Assembly: GCF_015704865.1 (NCBI RefSeq)
Contig: NZ_JADQTO010000003.1
Location: 310,001-374,000, forward strand
From: Actinoplanes aureus
GTDB taxonomy: Bacteria; Actinomycetota; Actinomycetes; Mycobacteriales; Micromonosporaceae
Direction of reading: 5' to 3'
Length of the DNA: 64,000 nucleotides
Part shown: positions 8,640-16,895 of the stretch, piece by piece
Layout: every line of letters starts with the position of its first letter
How positions within the stretch are numbered: the stretch's first letter is position 1
Program-made: the position numbers and the translations under genes
The notes under the pieces: model-generated
The model's database searches: none
Told to the model about the DNA's origin: nothing
Seen by the model: only the letters and a program-made list of their open reading frames with translations

Positions 8640-8680
8640 AACGGCCGCTGTCAGCTTCGGGCAGCGGCCGTTTCGTCTTT
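8640..8680 (+). terminator. Rho-independent terminator of the NlpC/P60 gene
   Basis: ACGGCCGCTGTC pairs with GGCAGCGGCCGT around an AGCTTCG loop and is followed by TTCGTCTTTTCC, a T-rich tail. It starts 11 bases after the stop codon. Confidence 0.85.
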
Positions 8681-8720
8681 TCCGGTACGGGTGACGAAAG
8701 GTCCCCGGGCTACCCCGCGA

Positions 8721-9179
8721 TCAGCTGCCCGCTCCCGGCCGCAGCGCGGCCGCCGGGCCGGTGCGGTCCTGATGGTGCCGCAGCACCCGGCCCAGCAATG
8801 CCACCAGCCGCGCACGCTCGTCCGCGTCCAGCGGCTCCAGCAGCTCGTCCTGGATCCCCTCGACCCGGGCCGCCAGCTCCGCCGCCCGCTCCCGGCCCGC
8901 CTCGGTGACCGTGATGACGTTGCGCCGCCGGTCGGCCGGGTCGGGGGAGCGGCCCACGTACCCGTCCGCCTCCAGCTCGTTGAGCGTGCCGACCAGGTCG
9001 CTCAGGTGAATGCCGGTCCGCCGCCCGAGCGTCGCCTGACTGGCCGGCCCGTCGGCGAGCAGCGACCGCAGCAGCCGGTAGTGATAGCCGCGCGCTCCGA
9101 CCGCGCCGAGCCCGTCGGCGACCAGGCGGTGCGCGTGCACGGCGGTCTGGGTGAGCAGCCAGCTCGGGAGATGATCCAC
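8721..9179 (-). CDS. MarR-family transcriptional regulator
   Basis: 152 residues from GTG 9179. It shows the MarR winged helix: a first dimerisation helix, the HTH LADGPASQATLGRRTGIHLS, then the wing DPADRRRNVITVTEAG, where the basic DRR motif contacts the minor groove, and a C-terminal dimerisation helix. Divergent from an epoxide hydrolase-like gene 53 bases away, with two identical palindromes between them. The simplest model is a repressor of itself and the hydrolase, released by a hydrophobic ligand. Confidence 0.9.
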   Translation of the reverse strand: MDHLPSWLLTQTAVHAHRLVADGLGAVGARGYHYRLLRSLLADGPASQATLGRRTGIHLSDLVGTLNELEADGYVGRSPDPADRRRNVITVTEAGRERAAELAARVEGIQDELLEPLDADERARLVALLGRVLRHHQDRTGPAAALRPGAGS

Positions 9180-9188
9180 GTGACCAGC

Positions 9189-9228
9189 CTAACATTGGAC
9201 GGGCTAACGTTAGAGCGCCTAACGTTAG
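9189..9228. promoter_or_regulatory. MarR operator pair
   Basis: The perfect palindrome CTAACGTTAG occurs at 9204-9213 and again at 9219-9228, 15 bases apart. A degenerate third copy (CTAACATTGG) begins at 9189. They fill the divergent MarR/hydrolase intergenic region and end four bases before the hydrolase start, so bound protein would block initiation. Confidence 0.75.
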
Positions 9229-9232
9229 CCGT

Positions 9233-10309
9233 ATGAACGAATTCGCGCTCCACATCCCGCAGTCCGATCTCGACGACCTGCACGACCGGCTGGCGCGTAC
9301 CCGGTGGCCCGGCGAGATCCCGGGCGCAGGCTGGGACCACGGCATCCCGCAGGACCGGGTTCGTGCCCTGGCCGAGCACTGGGCGAAGTTCGACTGGCGG
9401 GCACACGAGGCCGAGCTGAACGCCCTGCCGCAGTACGTCACCGAGATCGGTGGCGACCGGGTGCACTTCCTGCACCTGCGCAACCCCGACCCGAAGGCCC
9501 TGCCGCTCGTCCTGACGCACGGCTGGCCCGGCTCCACCGTCGAGTTCCTCGACGCCGTCGGCAAGCTGTCCGAGCACTTCCACCTGGTCGTCCCGGCCAT
9601 CCCCGGTTACGGGCTGTCCGGCCCGACCACCCGGCCCGGCTGGGGCCTGGACCGGGTCGCCCGCGCCTGGGCCGAGCTGATGGACCGGCTCGGCTACCGG
9701 CGGTACGGCGCGCAGGGCGGCGACTGGGGCTCCGGCATCTCCCAGGCGCTCGCCGTGGCCGCTCCCGACCAGGTGGTCGGCGTGCACGTGAACTACCTGC
9801 CCACGCCGGGCGCCGCCGACGGGCTCGGTGACGCGGACCGGGCCCGCCTGGAGAAGACCATGCGGCTGGCCGCCAACCGGCACCCGCACCAGATCCTGTT
9901 CGCCGCCACCCCGCAGACCCCGGCCTACGCGCTCAACGACTCACCGGCCGGCCAGCTGGCGTTCCTCGCCGAGAAGTTCCACACCTGGGCCGATCCGGCT
10001 ACGCCCGTACCCGACGACCGCATCGTGGCGAACGTGGCCCACCACTGGTTCATGGGCACCGCGGGCTCGGCGGCTCGCCTGATCAAAGAGAGCGGGCTGG
10101 CCGGGGTGCGGCCGCCCTGCCCGGCACCGCTCGGCGTCGCGGTCCTGCCCGGCGACATCGTCCAGTCGGTGCGCCCGCTCGCCGAACAGCGCCTCGACAT
10201 CCGGCACTGGACGGAATTCGAGCGCGGCGGCCACTTCGCGGCCCTGGAGGTCCCGGACGCGTTCGCCGCCGACGTGACCACGTTCTTCCGTACCCTCACC
10301 AACCGCTGA
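9233..10309 (+). CDS. Epoxide hydrolase-like alpha/beta hydrolase (EHN family)
   Basis: 358 residues. The N-terminal EHN segment (LHDRLARTRWPGE, to about residue 80) precedes an alpha/beta-hydrolase core. The oxyanion motif HGWPGS is at 96-101. The nucleophile elbow GGDWGS places aspartate at 164, as expected for epoxide hydrolases rather than serine esterases. The catalytic histidine is in GGHFAALE near residue 336. It resembles the juvenile-hormone/epoxide hydrolase group that opens epoxides by an alkyl-enzyme ester. No signal peptide, so cytoplasmic. It is controlled by the divergent MarR gene. Confidence 0.9.
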   Translation: MNEFALHIPQSDLDDLHDRLARTRWPGEIPGAGWDHGIPQDRVRALAEHWAKFDWRAHEAELNALPQYVTEIGGDRVHFLHLRNPDPKALPLVLTHGWPGSTVEFLDAVGKLSEHFHLVVPAIPGYGLSGPTTRPGWGLDRVARAWAELMDRLGYRRYGAQGGDWGSGISQALAVAAPDQVVGVHVNYLPTPGAADGLGDADRARLEKTMRLAANRHPHQILFAATPQTPAYALNDSPAGQLAFLAEKFHTWADPATPVPDDRIVANVAHHWFMGTAGSAARLIKESGLAGVRPPCPAPLGVAVLPGDIVQSVRPLAEQRLDIRHWTEFERGGHFAALEVPDAFAADVTTFFRTLTNR

Positions 10310-10378
10310 CCGGCACCGGCGGGCCGGGGGTGACCGCCCACCGATCATCCCTGGCCGGCCGGGGCATAATCGCCTCCT

Positions 10379-11605
10379 ATGAGCGACGCGTTGATCGACA
10401 GCCTCACCGCCGCGGTGCAGGCCCGCCCCGACGACCTGCCGCTGCGGCTGCACCTCGCCGAGATGCTGGTGGCCGCCGGCCGGGGCGCCGAAGCGATCGC
10501 GCACGCCGCCCAGGTGCTCGCCCGCGAGCCCGGCAACACCACCGCCCAGCAGCTGATGGCCCGGGCGCTGGGTCCGGCCGAGCCGCCCGCGGAGCAGCCC
10601 GCGGAGCCGCCCGCGACGGGCGCAGGCGTCGACTGGGCCGCCCTGGAACAACAGTTCGGCGACGTCGTCCCACCACGCTTCGCCCGCGCCGACGGCGAGC
10701 CCGACCCGGTGCACGGACACGCCGACCGCGCTTTCGACGTCGAGCGTTCGACCGTCACCCTGGCGGACGTCGGCGGGATGGCCGACGTCAAGAAGCGCCT
10801 GGAGGTCTCCTTCCTCGGCCCGCTGCGCAACCCGAAGCTGCGCTCGCTGTTCGGCAAGAGCCTGCGCGGCGGCCTGCTGCTCTACGGCCCGCCCGGCTGC
10901 GGCAAGACGTTCCTGGCCCGGGCGGTCGCCGGTGAGATGGGCGCCGCGTTCATCTCGCTCAGCATCACCGACGTGCTGAACATGTGGATCGGCAGCTCCG
11001 AGCGCAACCTCCACGACCTGTTCGAGTCGGCCCGCGGTCACGCGCCCTGCGTGCTGTTCCTGGACGAGATCGACGCGCTCGGGCACAAGCGCAGCCAGTT
11101 GCAGTCGTCCATGCGTACCGTGGTGAACCAGCTGCTCACCGAGCTCGACGGGGTGGACGGCGGCAACGACGGGGTGTTCGTGCTGGCGGCGACCAACGCG
11201 CCGTGGGACGTCGACGCGGCCCTGCGCAGGCCGGGACGGCTGGACCGTACCGTGCTGGTCCTGCCGCCGGACGCACCGGCGCGCGCGGCCATCCTGGAGT
11301 ACCACCTGCGCGACCGCCCGGTCGCCGGCATCGACCTGGCGCAGGTCGCCGCGGCCACCGAGCACTACTCCGGCGCCGACCTGGCCCACCTGTGCGAGAC
11401 CGCCGCCGAGTACGCGATGCGCGACTCCATCGCCACCGGCGAGGTCCGCATGATCAACCAGTCGGACATGCTGGCCGCCGCCCGCGAGGTGCGCCCGTCG
11501 ACCGACGCCTGGTTCGGCACCGCCCGCAACGTCGCCATGTTCGCCAACGAGAGCGGCGAGTACGACGACCTGGCCGCGTACCTGAAGAAGCGCAAGGTGC
11601 GGTGA
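10379..11605 (+). CDS. AAA+ ATPase with N-terminal TPR-like region
   Basis: 408 residues. Residues 1-65 form TPR-like helices (PLRLHLAEMLVAAGRGAEAI), and a Pro/Glu-rich linker follows to 80. The AAA domain, about 120-370, is of the CDC48/FtsH type: Walker A GPPGCGKT at 170-177, Walker B LFLDEID at 226-232, and arginine-finger region RRPGRLDR around 283-290. It carries one AAA domain, and no protease or second ring domain follows. The next gene, a TPR membrane protein, overlaps its stop, so the two probably act together. The substrate cannot be told from sequence. Confidence 0.88.
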   Translation: MSDALIDSLTAAVQARPDDLPLRLHLAEMLVAAGRGAEAIAHAAQVLAREPGNTTAQQLMARALGPAEPPAEQPAEPPATGAGVDWAALEQQFGDVVPPRFARADGEPDPVHGHADRAFDVERSTVTLADVGGMADVKKRLEVSFLGPLRNPKLRSLFGKSLRGGLLLYGPPGCGKTFLARAVAGEMGAAFISLSITDVLNMWIGSSERNLHDLFESARGHAPCVLFLDEIDALGHKRSQLQSSMRTVVNQLLTELDGVDGGNDGVFVLAATNAPWDVDAALRRPGRLDRTVLVLPPDAPARAAILEYHLRDRPVAGIDLAQVAAATEHYSGADLAHLCETAAEYAMRDSIATGEVRMINQSDMLAAAREVRPSTDAWFGTARNVAMFANESGEYDDLAAYLKKRKVR

Positions 11606-12645
11606 CCGCCGCCGCGCGTGCGCGGGTGCTCGCCGACGTGGGCCGTCTCCGGGAGGCCGAGGAGGCCGTCCGGGCCGGCCTGATCGACGTGCCCGCCGAC
11701 CCGGAACTCCTCGCTCTGCTGGCCGGCCTGCTCCGCCTGCAGGGCCGCCGGGCGGACGCCCTCGCCGCCGCCGGTGCCGCGGTGGCCGCAGCCCCGCACC
11801 TGTCCGGCACCCACATCGAGCGGGCCGAGTGCCTCCTGCTGCTCCCGGACGGCGGCCGGAAAGGCCGGTCCCGCGCGGACGAGGAGCGCCTGGCCGAGGC
11901 CCTGGGCGAGGCCGAGGAGGCGGTCCGGCTGGACCCGGCACACCCGCCCGCGCACCGCGTGCTCGCCCGGGTGCTCACCCTGCGCCGCGACTTCGGCGGG
12001 GCCCGGGAGGCGGCCCGCCGCGCTCTGGAACTCGCGCCGGAATCGGTCCCCGACCTGCTCACGCTGGCCGAGATCGAACGGCAGGCCGGCCACCGGGACC
12101 CGGCGCGCCAGGCGGTCCGCGACGCCCTCGCCCGGGACCCGGACAACCCGGACGGCCGCTGGATGATCGCGCTGCTGGACGCCGAGCGGCTGCGGGTCGG
12201 CCGGGCGATGCGCGGGCTGCGCGACCTGGCCGCCGACCATCCGGCCCGGCTCGACGCCGCGACCATGACCTGGCCGATCCGTGGCCTGCTCAGCGGCCTG
12301 CACCGGGGGCTGGCGGCCGGGGTGGCGGTGACCGGTCTGCTGGTGGTGGCCGCCTCCTGGTGGCCGGGCGCGGTGCTGCTCGCCCGAGCCTCGGCGGTGA
12401 CGGTCGCGGTGGTGCTGCTCCTGTTCATGGCCCGGGTACTGATCCCGGCCGGCCTCGTTCCCTGGCGCTGCCTGGCCCTGCTGCCGGCGCGTACGCGCCG
12501 GGCGGTGCCCGGCGGCCTGATCGCGGCCGGCGCGACGGTCGCGCTCCTCCTGGCGTACGCGGTGACCGCGCGATGGCAGGCGATGGCACTCGCCTTCGCG
12601 GCCCGGATGGTGCTTCTCGTGATCCGGCGGGCCGACCCGGTGTGA
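11602..12645 (+). CDS. TPR-repeat protein with C-terminal membrane helices
   Basis: 347 residues from a GTG overlapping the AAA gene stop (GTGA). Residues 1-210 are alanine/arginine-rich TPR units, with repeated patterns such as LREAEEAVRAGLIDVPADPE and RLDPAHPPAHRVLARVL. From about residue 232 there are four hydrophobic segments (ASWWPGAVLLARASAVTVAVVLL and others). It is likely a membrane-anchored scaffold for the coupled AAA ATPase. I recognise no enzyme motif, and the start is set by the overlap. Confidence 0.8.
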   Translation: MTAAARARVLADVGRLREAEEAVRAGLIDVPADPELLALLAGLLRLQGRRADALAAAGAAVAAAPHLSGTHIERAECLLLLPDGGRKGRSRADEERLAEALGEAEEAVRLDPAHPPAHRVLARVLTLRRDFGGAREAARRALELAPESVPDLLTLAEIERQAGHRDPARQAVRDALARDPDNPDGRWMIALLDAERLRVGRAMRGLRDLAADHPARLDAATMTWPIRGLLSGLHRGLAAGVAVTGLLVVAASWWPGAVLLARASAVTVAVVLLLFMARVLIPAGLVPWRCLALLPARTRRAVPGGLIAAGATVALLLAYAVTARWQAMALAFAARMVLLVIRRADPV

Positions 12646-12716
12646 CAGCCGTGTTTCAGATGCGCGATAGATCACTTTCGCCCTGATGAATCTTGCACTA
12701 CCTGCAAGATCCCCGG

Positions 12717-13565
12717 ATGCTGGCCCGAGTCCAGAATACGGGGGAGAGTCATGGCGAATTCAGGCGCCGCTTGACCGGCCGCAACCCGGCGCCGGCAGGC
12801 GTACGGGTTCCGATCCTCGCCGCGGCACGCGAACTCGGCCTCGTCGCGGTGCTGTTCCTGGTCTACAAGGTGGCCCGGCTGGCGGCGAACGGGCACGTCG
12901 ACGAGGCGTTCCGCAACGCGGACGCGATCTGGGACGCCGAACGGTGGCTGCGTATGCCCGGCGAACTGGCCGTGCAGCGCGCCGTGCTGGACTGGCCCGC
13001 ACTGGTGACCGCGGCGAACTGCTATTACGCGTACGTCCACTTCCCGGCCACCGCGGCCTGCCTGATCTGGCTGTACCTGCGGCGCCCGGCCCACTACCGC
13101 TGGACCCGCAACGTCCTGGTGCTGCTGACCTCCGGCGCGCTTGTCGTCCACTTCCTGATCCCGCTCGCGCCGCCCCGGATGCTCACCGCGACCGGCATGC
13201 TGGACCTGGGCCGCCTGTTCGGCCCGGCCGTCTACGGCGCCCCCGAGACCGACCAGCTCTCCAACCAGTACGCCGCGATGCCCTCGCTGCACGTCGGCTG
13301 GGCCATCGTGGTCGCGATCGCGCTGTTCACCGCGATCCCGGCGGCTCGATGGCGGGGCCTCTGGCTGCTGCATCCCGTGGTGACCCTGCTGGTGGTCGTC
13401 GCCACCGGCAACCACTACTGGCTGGACGCGATCGCCGCCGGCGCGCTGGTCGCGGCCGCTTACGCGCTGCTCCGCCCGCAACGTCCCGCCGCACCCCGGC
13501 CGCAAACCGTCCCGCCGCTGCCACGGCAGCGTACGGCCGGCAGCCGTCACGCACCCGTCGGCTGA
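12717..13565 (+). CDS. PAP2-family integral membrane phosphatase/transferase
   Basis: About 282 residues with about six transmembrane segments. The PAP2 signature residues are PSLHVGWA and GNHYWLDAIAAG, with the catalytic histidines, typical of the inositol-phosphoryl transferase-like PAP2_3 subgroup acting on lipid phosphates or polyprenyl carriers. The start is uncertain: ATG 12717 is used here, but TTG 12693 and TTG 12771 are also in frame. A seven-codon ORF (12751-12774) with a good ribosome site (GGGGAGAG) overlaps TTG 12771, which could mean translational coupling and a shorter protein. A tyrosine phosphatase gene follows after 23 bases. Confidence 0.85.
   Translation: MLARVQNTGESHGEFRRRLTGRNPAPAGVRVPILAAARELGLVAVLFLVYKVARLAANGHVDEAFRNADAIWDAERWLRMPGELAVQRAVLDWPALVTAANCYYAYVHFPATAACLIWLYLRRPAHYRWTRNVLVLLTSGALVVHFLIPLAPPRMLTATGMLDLGRLFGPAVYGAPETDQLSNQYAAMPSLHVGWAIVVAIALFTAIPAARWRGLWLLHPVVTLLVVVATGNHYWLDAIAAGALVAAAYALLRPQRPAAPRPQTVPPLPRQRTAGSRHAPVG
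12751..12774 (+). other. Possible seven-codon upstream ORF (MANSGAA)
   Basis: The ATG is preceded by GGGGAGAGTC, the best ribosome site in this leader. Its TGA overlaps a TTG that is in frame with the PAP2 gene (CTTGA). If the PAP2 protein starts at that TTG, this would be a coupling leader. If it starts upstream, this is a chance ORF. Confidence 0.3.
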
Positions 13566-13588
13566 ACCTTCCGGTTACGCTGCCTCCC

Positions 13589-14203
13589 GTGGGACTGGAC
13601 TGGCCGGACTGCAGCAACGCCCGCGACCTCGGCGGCACCCCGACCCGCGACGGGCGCCGGATCCGCTCCGGTGCGCTGATCCGCTCGGACAGCCACGGGC
13701 TGCTCACCACCGCGTCGGTCGCCGCCGTGCGGGCGCTGCGCCCGGCGCTGATCCTGGACCTGCGGTGGCCCCGCGAGTGCGAGCTGGACCCGAGCCCGGT
13801 CGCCGCCGACCCGGCCTACCGCAACCTGCCGCTGCTGAGCGACCCGATCGGCTACGACCCGCCCGAGCACACGTACGCGCCGCTGCTGGACCACAACGGG
13901 GAACGGATCGCCGACGCCTTCCGGGTGATCGCGGCCGCCCCGCCGGGCGCGGTGCTCGTGCACTGCCGCGGCGGCCGGGACCGGACCGGGGCGCTGATCG
14001 CGCTGCTGCTGGGCGCCGCCGGGGTGGCACCCGAGACGATCGCGGCGGACTTCGCGCGTACTCCCGGAACCGAGGCCGTGGCGATGCGCAACACGCTGAC
14101 GCACGCCGAGCAGCGATACGGCGGCGTGGAGGCCTACCTGCGGCAGGCCGGGGTTCCGGACGAGGGTCTCGCGGCGATCCGCGAGCGCCTGGTCGAGCCG
14201 TAG
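13589..14203 (+). CDS. Tyrosine/lipid phosphatase (DSP-like, SAL family)
   Basis: 204 residues from GTG 13589. The phosphatase P-loop HCRGGRDRTG carries C126 and R132 (CX5R). The N-terminal NARDLGGTPTRDGRRIRSG motif is the signature of the actinobacterial MptpB/LipA-type phosphatases, which act on phosphotyrosine or phosphoinositides. No signal peptide. It lies 23 bases after the PAP2 gene in the same direction, so both may dephosphorylate related substrates. Confidence 0.9.
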   Translation: MGLDWPDCSNARDLGGTPTRDGRRIRSGALIRSDSHGLLTTASVAAVRALRPALILDLRWPRECELDPSPVAADPAYRNLPLLSDPIGYDPPEHTYAPLLDHNGERIADAFRVIAAAPPGAVLVHCRGGRDRTGALIALLLGAAGVAPETIAADFARTPGTEAVAMRNTLTHAEQRYGGVEAYLRQAGVPDEGLAAIRERLVEP

Positions 14204-14210
14204 GACGCGG

Positions 14211-14246
14211 ACGGACCCCGCCGCTCAGAGGAGCGACGGGGTCCGT
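14211..14246. terminator. Bidirectional terminator hairpin
   Basis: ACGGACCCCG pairs with CGGGGTCCGT around a 16-base loop between the convergent phosphatase and LolA-like genes. The perfect 10-base-pair stem can serve both strands. Confidence 0.75.
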
Positions 14247-14258
14247 TCGGTGCGTGGA

Positions 14259-15401
14259 TCAGGCGACCGCGTACAGGGCGTCCGCGGTGACCGCGCCGGC
14301 GAAGACCCGGCCGTCGTCGGTGAGCAGGACGGTGAAGAGCGCACCGCTCAGCAGGCGCCCGCTGCCCCACTCGCCGCTGACCTTCGGCATCGTGTCGAGG
14401 AAGCCCTTGGCGAACTCGGCTCCCTCGCCGCTCTCGGCGGCGGCGTCCGCGGGGGACTCGGGCAGCTTGGCCGTCACGATCGACGTCCAGCCCTCCCCGA
14501 TCACCTTCGGCTCGCCCTCGGCCCCGGCCGGCTTGCCGGCCTGCGGCTTGATCGCCCCCGGCTTGGCGCCCTCCGGCTTGGCGGCGTCCGGTCCGAAGAC
14601 CGAACCGGCCTCGTCGACCTTGGCGCCGGGCGGCGGGTTGAAGGCGAACTGCTCGGCGTCCGGCACGTCGAAGCTGACCTGCTCGAAGGCCACCCGGACG
14701 GACGGCTTCGTGGCGTTCTTCGCGTACACGTCCACCCGCAGCGGGATGTGCTCGGCCGCGTCGATCGCCAGCCGGACCTGGCCGACGAGCGACTTGGTGT
14801 CGCGCGGGGTGAGCACCAGTTCGTACGCGTCCCGCCCGGCCACCTCGGCAGCGCCGGTGGTGGCCACCTCGGTGGTGGGGTCGATCGCGGCGAGGGCCGC
14901 GTCGGCCGCCTCCTTCGGCGTGGACGGCAGGCCGCTCGGCAGGGCCTTCGGGTCCTGCTTGTCGGCCGGCAGGGTCGCGTGGGTGCCGGTGTTCTTGGTG
15001 CTGTTCCACGCCCAGACGTCCGACCCGTTGCGGATGAAGTCGGTCTCGCCGTCGGTGCCGAGCAGCGCGAGCCGGACCTTCTCCTCACCGGCGTACCAGA
15101 CGCGAGCGGTGTTGCTGCCGGCGATCAGGCTGGTCAGGCCGCCGCCGCTGGGTGCCGCCTTGCTCAGCAGCCCGGCGACGCCCGGCAGACCCAGGTCGGA
15201 GCTCTGCACCACGGTGCCGGAGAGCCCCTTCGGGTCGGCGTTCTGTAGGTCGACCAGCAGTTCGGCGGCGGTGCGCTCGGGCAGTGCCGGATCGGCGCTG
15301 GCCACTATCGTTCCGGCCGCCGCGCCGCCTCCGATGACCGCCACCGCGGCGGCCGACGGTACGAGCCAGCGCAGCGCCGGCCTGGACCTGAACACGGACA
15401 C
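14259..15401 (-). CDS. Secreted LolA-fold (sigma regulatory/lipoprotein-carrier-like) protein
   Basis: 380 residues from GTG 15401, chosen because AGGAGG lies 8 bases upstream; a longer reading from 15431 has no such site. A single N-terminal membrane segment (about residues 12-34) is followed by a long extracytoplasmic domain containing an LTPRDTKSLVGQVRLAID-type strand pattern of the LolA/RseB fold. A Lys/Pro/Gly-rich linker (PEGAKPGAIKPQAGKPAG) interrupts it near residue 275. In actinobacteria such proteins bind lipids or modulate envelope sigma factors; the ligand is unknown. Confidence 0.75.
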   Translation of the reverse strand: MSVFRSRPALRWLVPSAAAVAVIGGGAAAGTIVASADPALPERTAAELLVDLQNADPKGLSGTVVQSSDLGLPGVAGLLSKAAPSGGGLTSLIAGSNTARVWYAGEEKVRLALLGTDGETDFIRNGSDVWAWNSTKNTGTHATLPADKQDPKALPSGLPSTPKEAADAALAAIDPTTEVATTGAAEVAGRDAYELVLTPRDTKSLVGQVRLAIDAAEHIPLRVDVYAKNATKPSVRVAFEQVSFDVPDAEQFAFNPPPGAKVDEAGSVFGPDAAKPEGAKPGAIKPQAGKPAGAEGEPKVIGEGWTSIVTAKLPESPADAAAESGEGAEFAKGFLDTMPKVSGEWGSGRLLSGALFTVLLTDDGRVFAGAVTADALYAVA

Positions 15402-15536
15402 TATGTCCACCTCCTGTTGTCTGGGACCCATCCTGCTCCGGCGCCGCTGTGATGGCGCTGAGAATGTCCCTTAAGGGAGGTCCCCGCCGGGTCGGTCAGA
15501 TAGCCTTATATCCGGCTTAAAGGACAATAATGGAGA

Positions 15537-16183
15537 ATGGATGGACCGGCCCATCTACCGGGGCGACCGCTGCCGCGGCCGTACCCCGGCGACGGCTCGA
15601 ACGGGCCGAACGTGCTGACCGAGAGCAGCATCGTGCGCAAGGACATCCGGTCCAGCTTCGGCACGGCGAGCGGGACCGCCGAGGGCATCCCGATGACCCT
15701 CACACTGACCGTCAAGGACCTGGCCAACGCCGGCGCGGCCTTCGCCGGAGTGGCCGTCTACGTCTGGCACAGCAACCGCGCCGGCGAGTACTCGGAGAAC
15801 ATCACCGAGCAGAACTACCTGCGCGGCGTAAAGATCGCCGACGACGCCGGCAAGGTGGAGTTCACCAGCATCTTCCCGGCCTGCTACAGCGGGCGGTGGC
15901 CGCACATCCAACCGGCTACGAGAGCTCGGTGACCAATCTCCAGCAGGTCTCGCTGGACGGCGACAACGTGTTCGGCGAGGACTCCGGCGCCCTTCAGCTG
16001 GCCACCGTCACCGGCGACGCCACGGCCGGTTACGCGGTCTCGCTCGTGGTCGGGGTGGACACCACGACCACGCCGACCGGCGGCCAGAACACCGGCGACG
16101 GGGCACCGTCCGGCGCGCCGATGGGATCCGGCGGACCCGGTGGACCGGGGCGGCCCGCCGCCGAGCCGCTGAGAAGTCGCTGA
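15537..16183 (+). pseudogene. Decayed secreted intradiol dioxygenase-like gene
   Basis: The first frame (15537-15932) contains PYPGDGSNGPNVLTESSIV, IRSSFGTASGTAEG, VAVYVWHSN and FPACYSGRWPHI, all from the actinobacterial secreted intradiol ring-cleavage dioxygenase-like family. The match then stops and resumes in another frame with GYESSVTNLQQVSLDGDNVF and the family C-terminus. Compared with my memory of the family, the signal peptide is missing, some 40 codons between GRWPHI and GYESS are lost, and the iron-ligand tyrosines and histidines are gone. This is inactive relic DNA between the LolA-like gene and a two-component system. Confidence 0.82.
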
Positions 16184-16220
16184 GAGCCGGTGCCGTCACC
16201 GGACCCCGGCATGCCAAGGT

Positions 16221-16895
16221 GTGGAGGTGCGGTTGCTGGTGGTGGAGGATGAGGCACGGCTCGCCGCGGCGTTGCGCCGCGGGTTGCAGGCCGAGGGCTT
16301 CGCGGTGGACGTCGCCGCCGACGGGCAGGACGGCCTGGAGATGGCGCGTCACGGCGGTTACGACGCGATGATCCTGGACGTGATGCTGCCGCGGCTGTCC
16401 GGTTACCGGGTGGTGCGGCAGCTGCGGGCCGAGCGGCACTGGCTGCCGGTGCTCATGCTGAGCGCCAAGGACGGTGAGTACGACCAGGCCGACGGGCTGG
16501 ACTGCGGCGCCGACGACTACCTCACCAAGCCGTTCTCGTACGTCGTGCTGCTCGCCCGCCTGCGTGCCCTGCTGCGCCGCGGCGCCCAGGCCCGCCCGGT
16601 CGTGCTCAGCTTCGGCGACGTCGAACTCGACCCGGCGGAACGCCGGGTGCTCGTGGCCGGCGACGAGGTCACCCTCACCGCCCGCGAGTTCGCCCTCCTG
16701 GAGTACCTGATGCGCCGCCCCGGCCAGGTGGTGTCCAAGACCGAGCTGCTCGACCACGTGTGGGACGCGGCCCTGGAGACCGCGCCGAACGCGGTCGAGG
16801 TCTACGTCGGCTACCTGCGCCGCAAGATCGGCCGGGACCGGCTGGAGACGGTCCGAGGCGCTGGGTACCGGCTGGCCGCCGCTCCGGCCGCCTAG
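16221..16895 (+). CDS. OmpR/PhoB-family response regulator
   Basis: 224 residues from GTG 16221. The receiver domain has the acidic pair (VVEDE), phosphoacceptor aspartate in MILDVMLP, and lysine in LTKPFSY. The winged-helix DNA-binding domain (about 128-220) contains LTAREFALLEYLMRRPGQVV and the recognition helix NAVEVYVGYLRRKIG. Its stop directly abuts the kinase ATG, so the two form an operon. The target genes are unknown. Confidence 0.95.
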   Translation: MEVRLLVVEDEARLAAALRRGLQAEGFAVDVAADGQDGLEMARHGGYDAMILDVMLPRLSGYRVVRQLRAERHWLPVLMLSAKDGEYDQADGLDCGADDYLTKPFSYVVLLARLRALLRRGAQARPVVLSFGDVELDPAERRVLVAGDEVTLTAREFALLEYLMRRPGQVVSKTELLDHVWDAALETAPNAVEVYVGYLRRKIGRDRLETVRGAGYRLAAAPAA

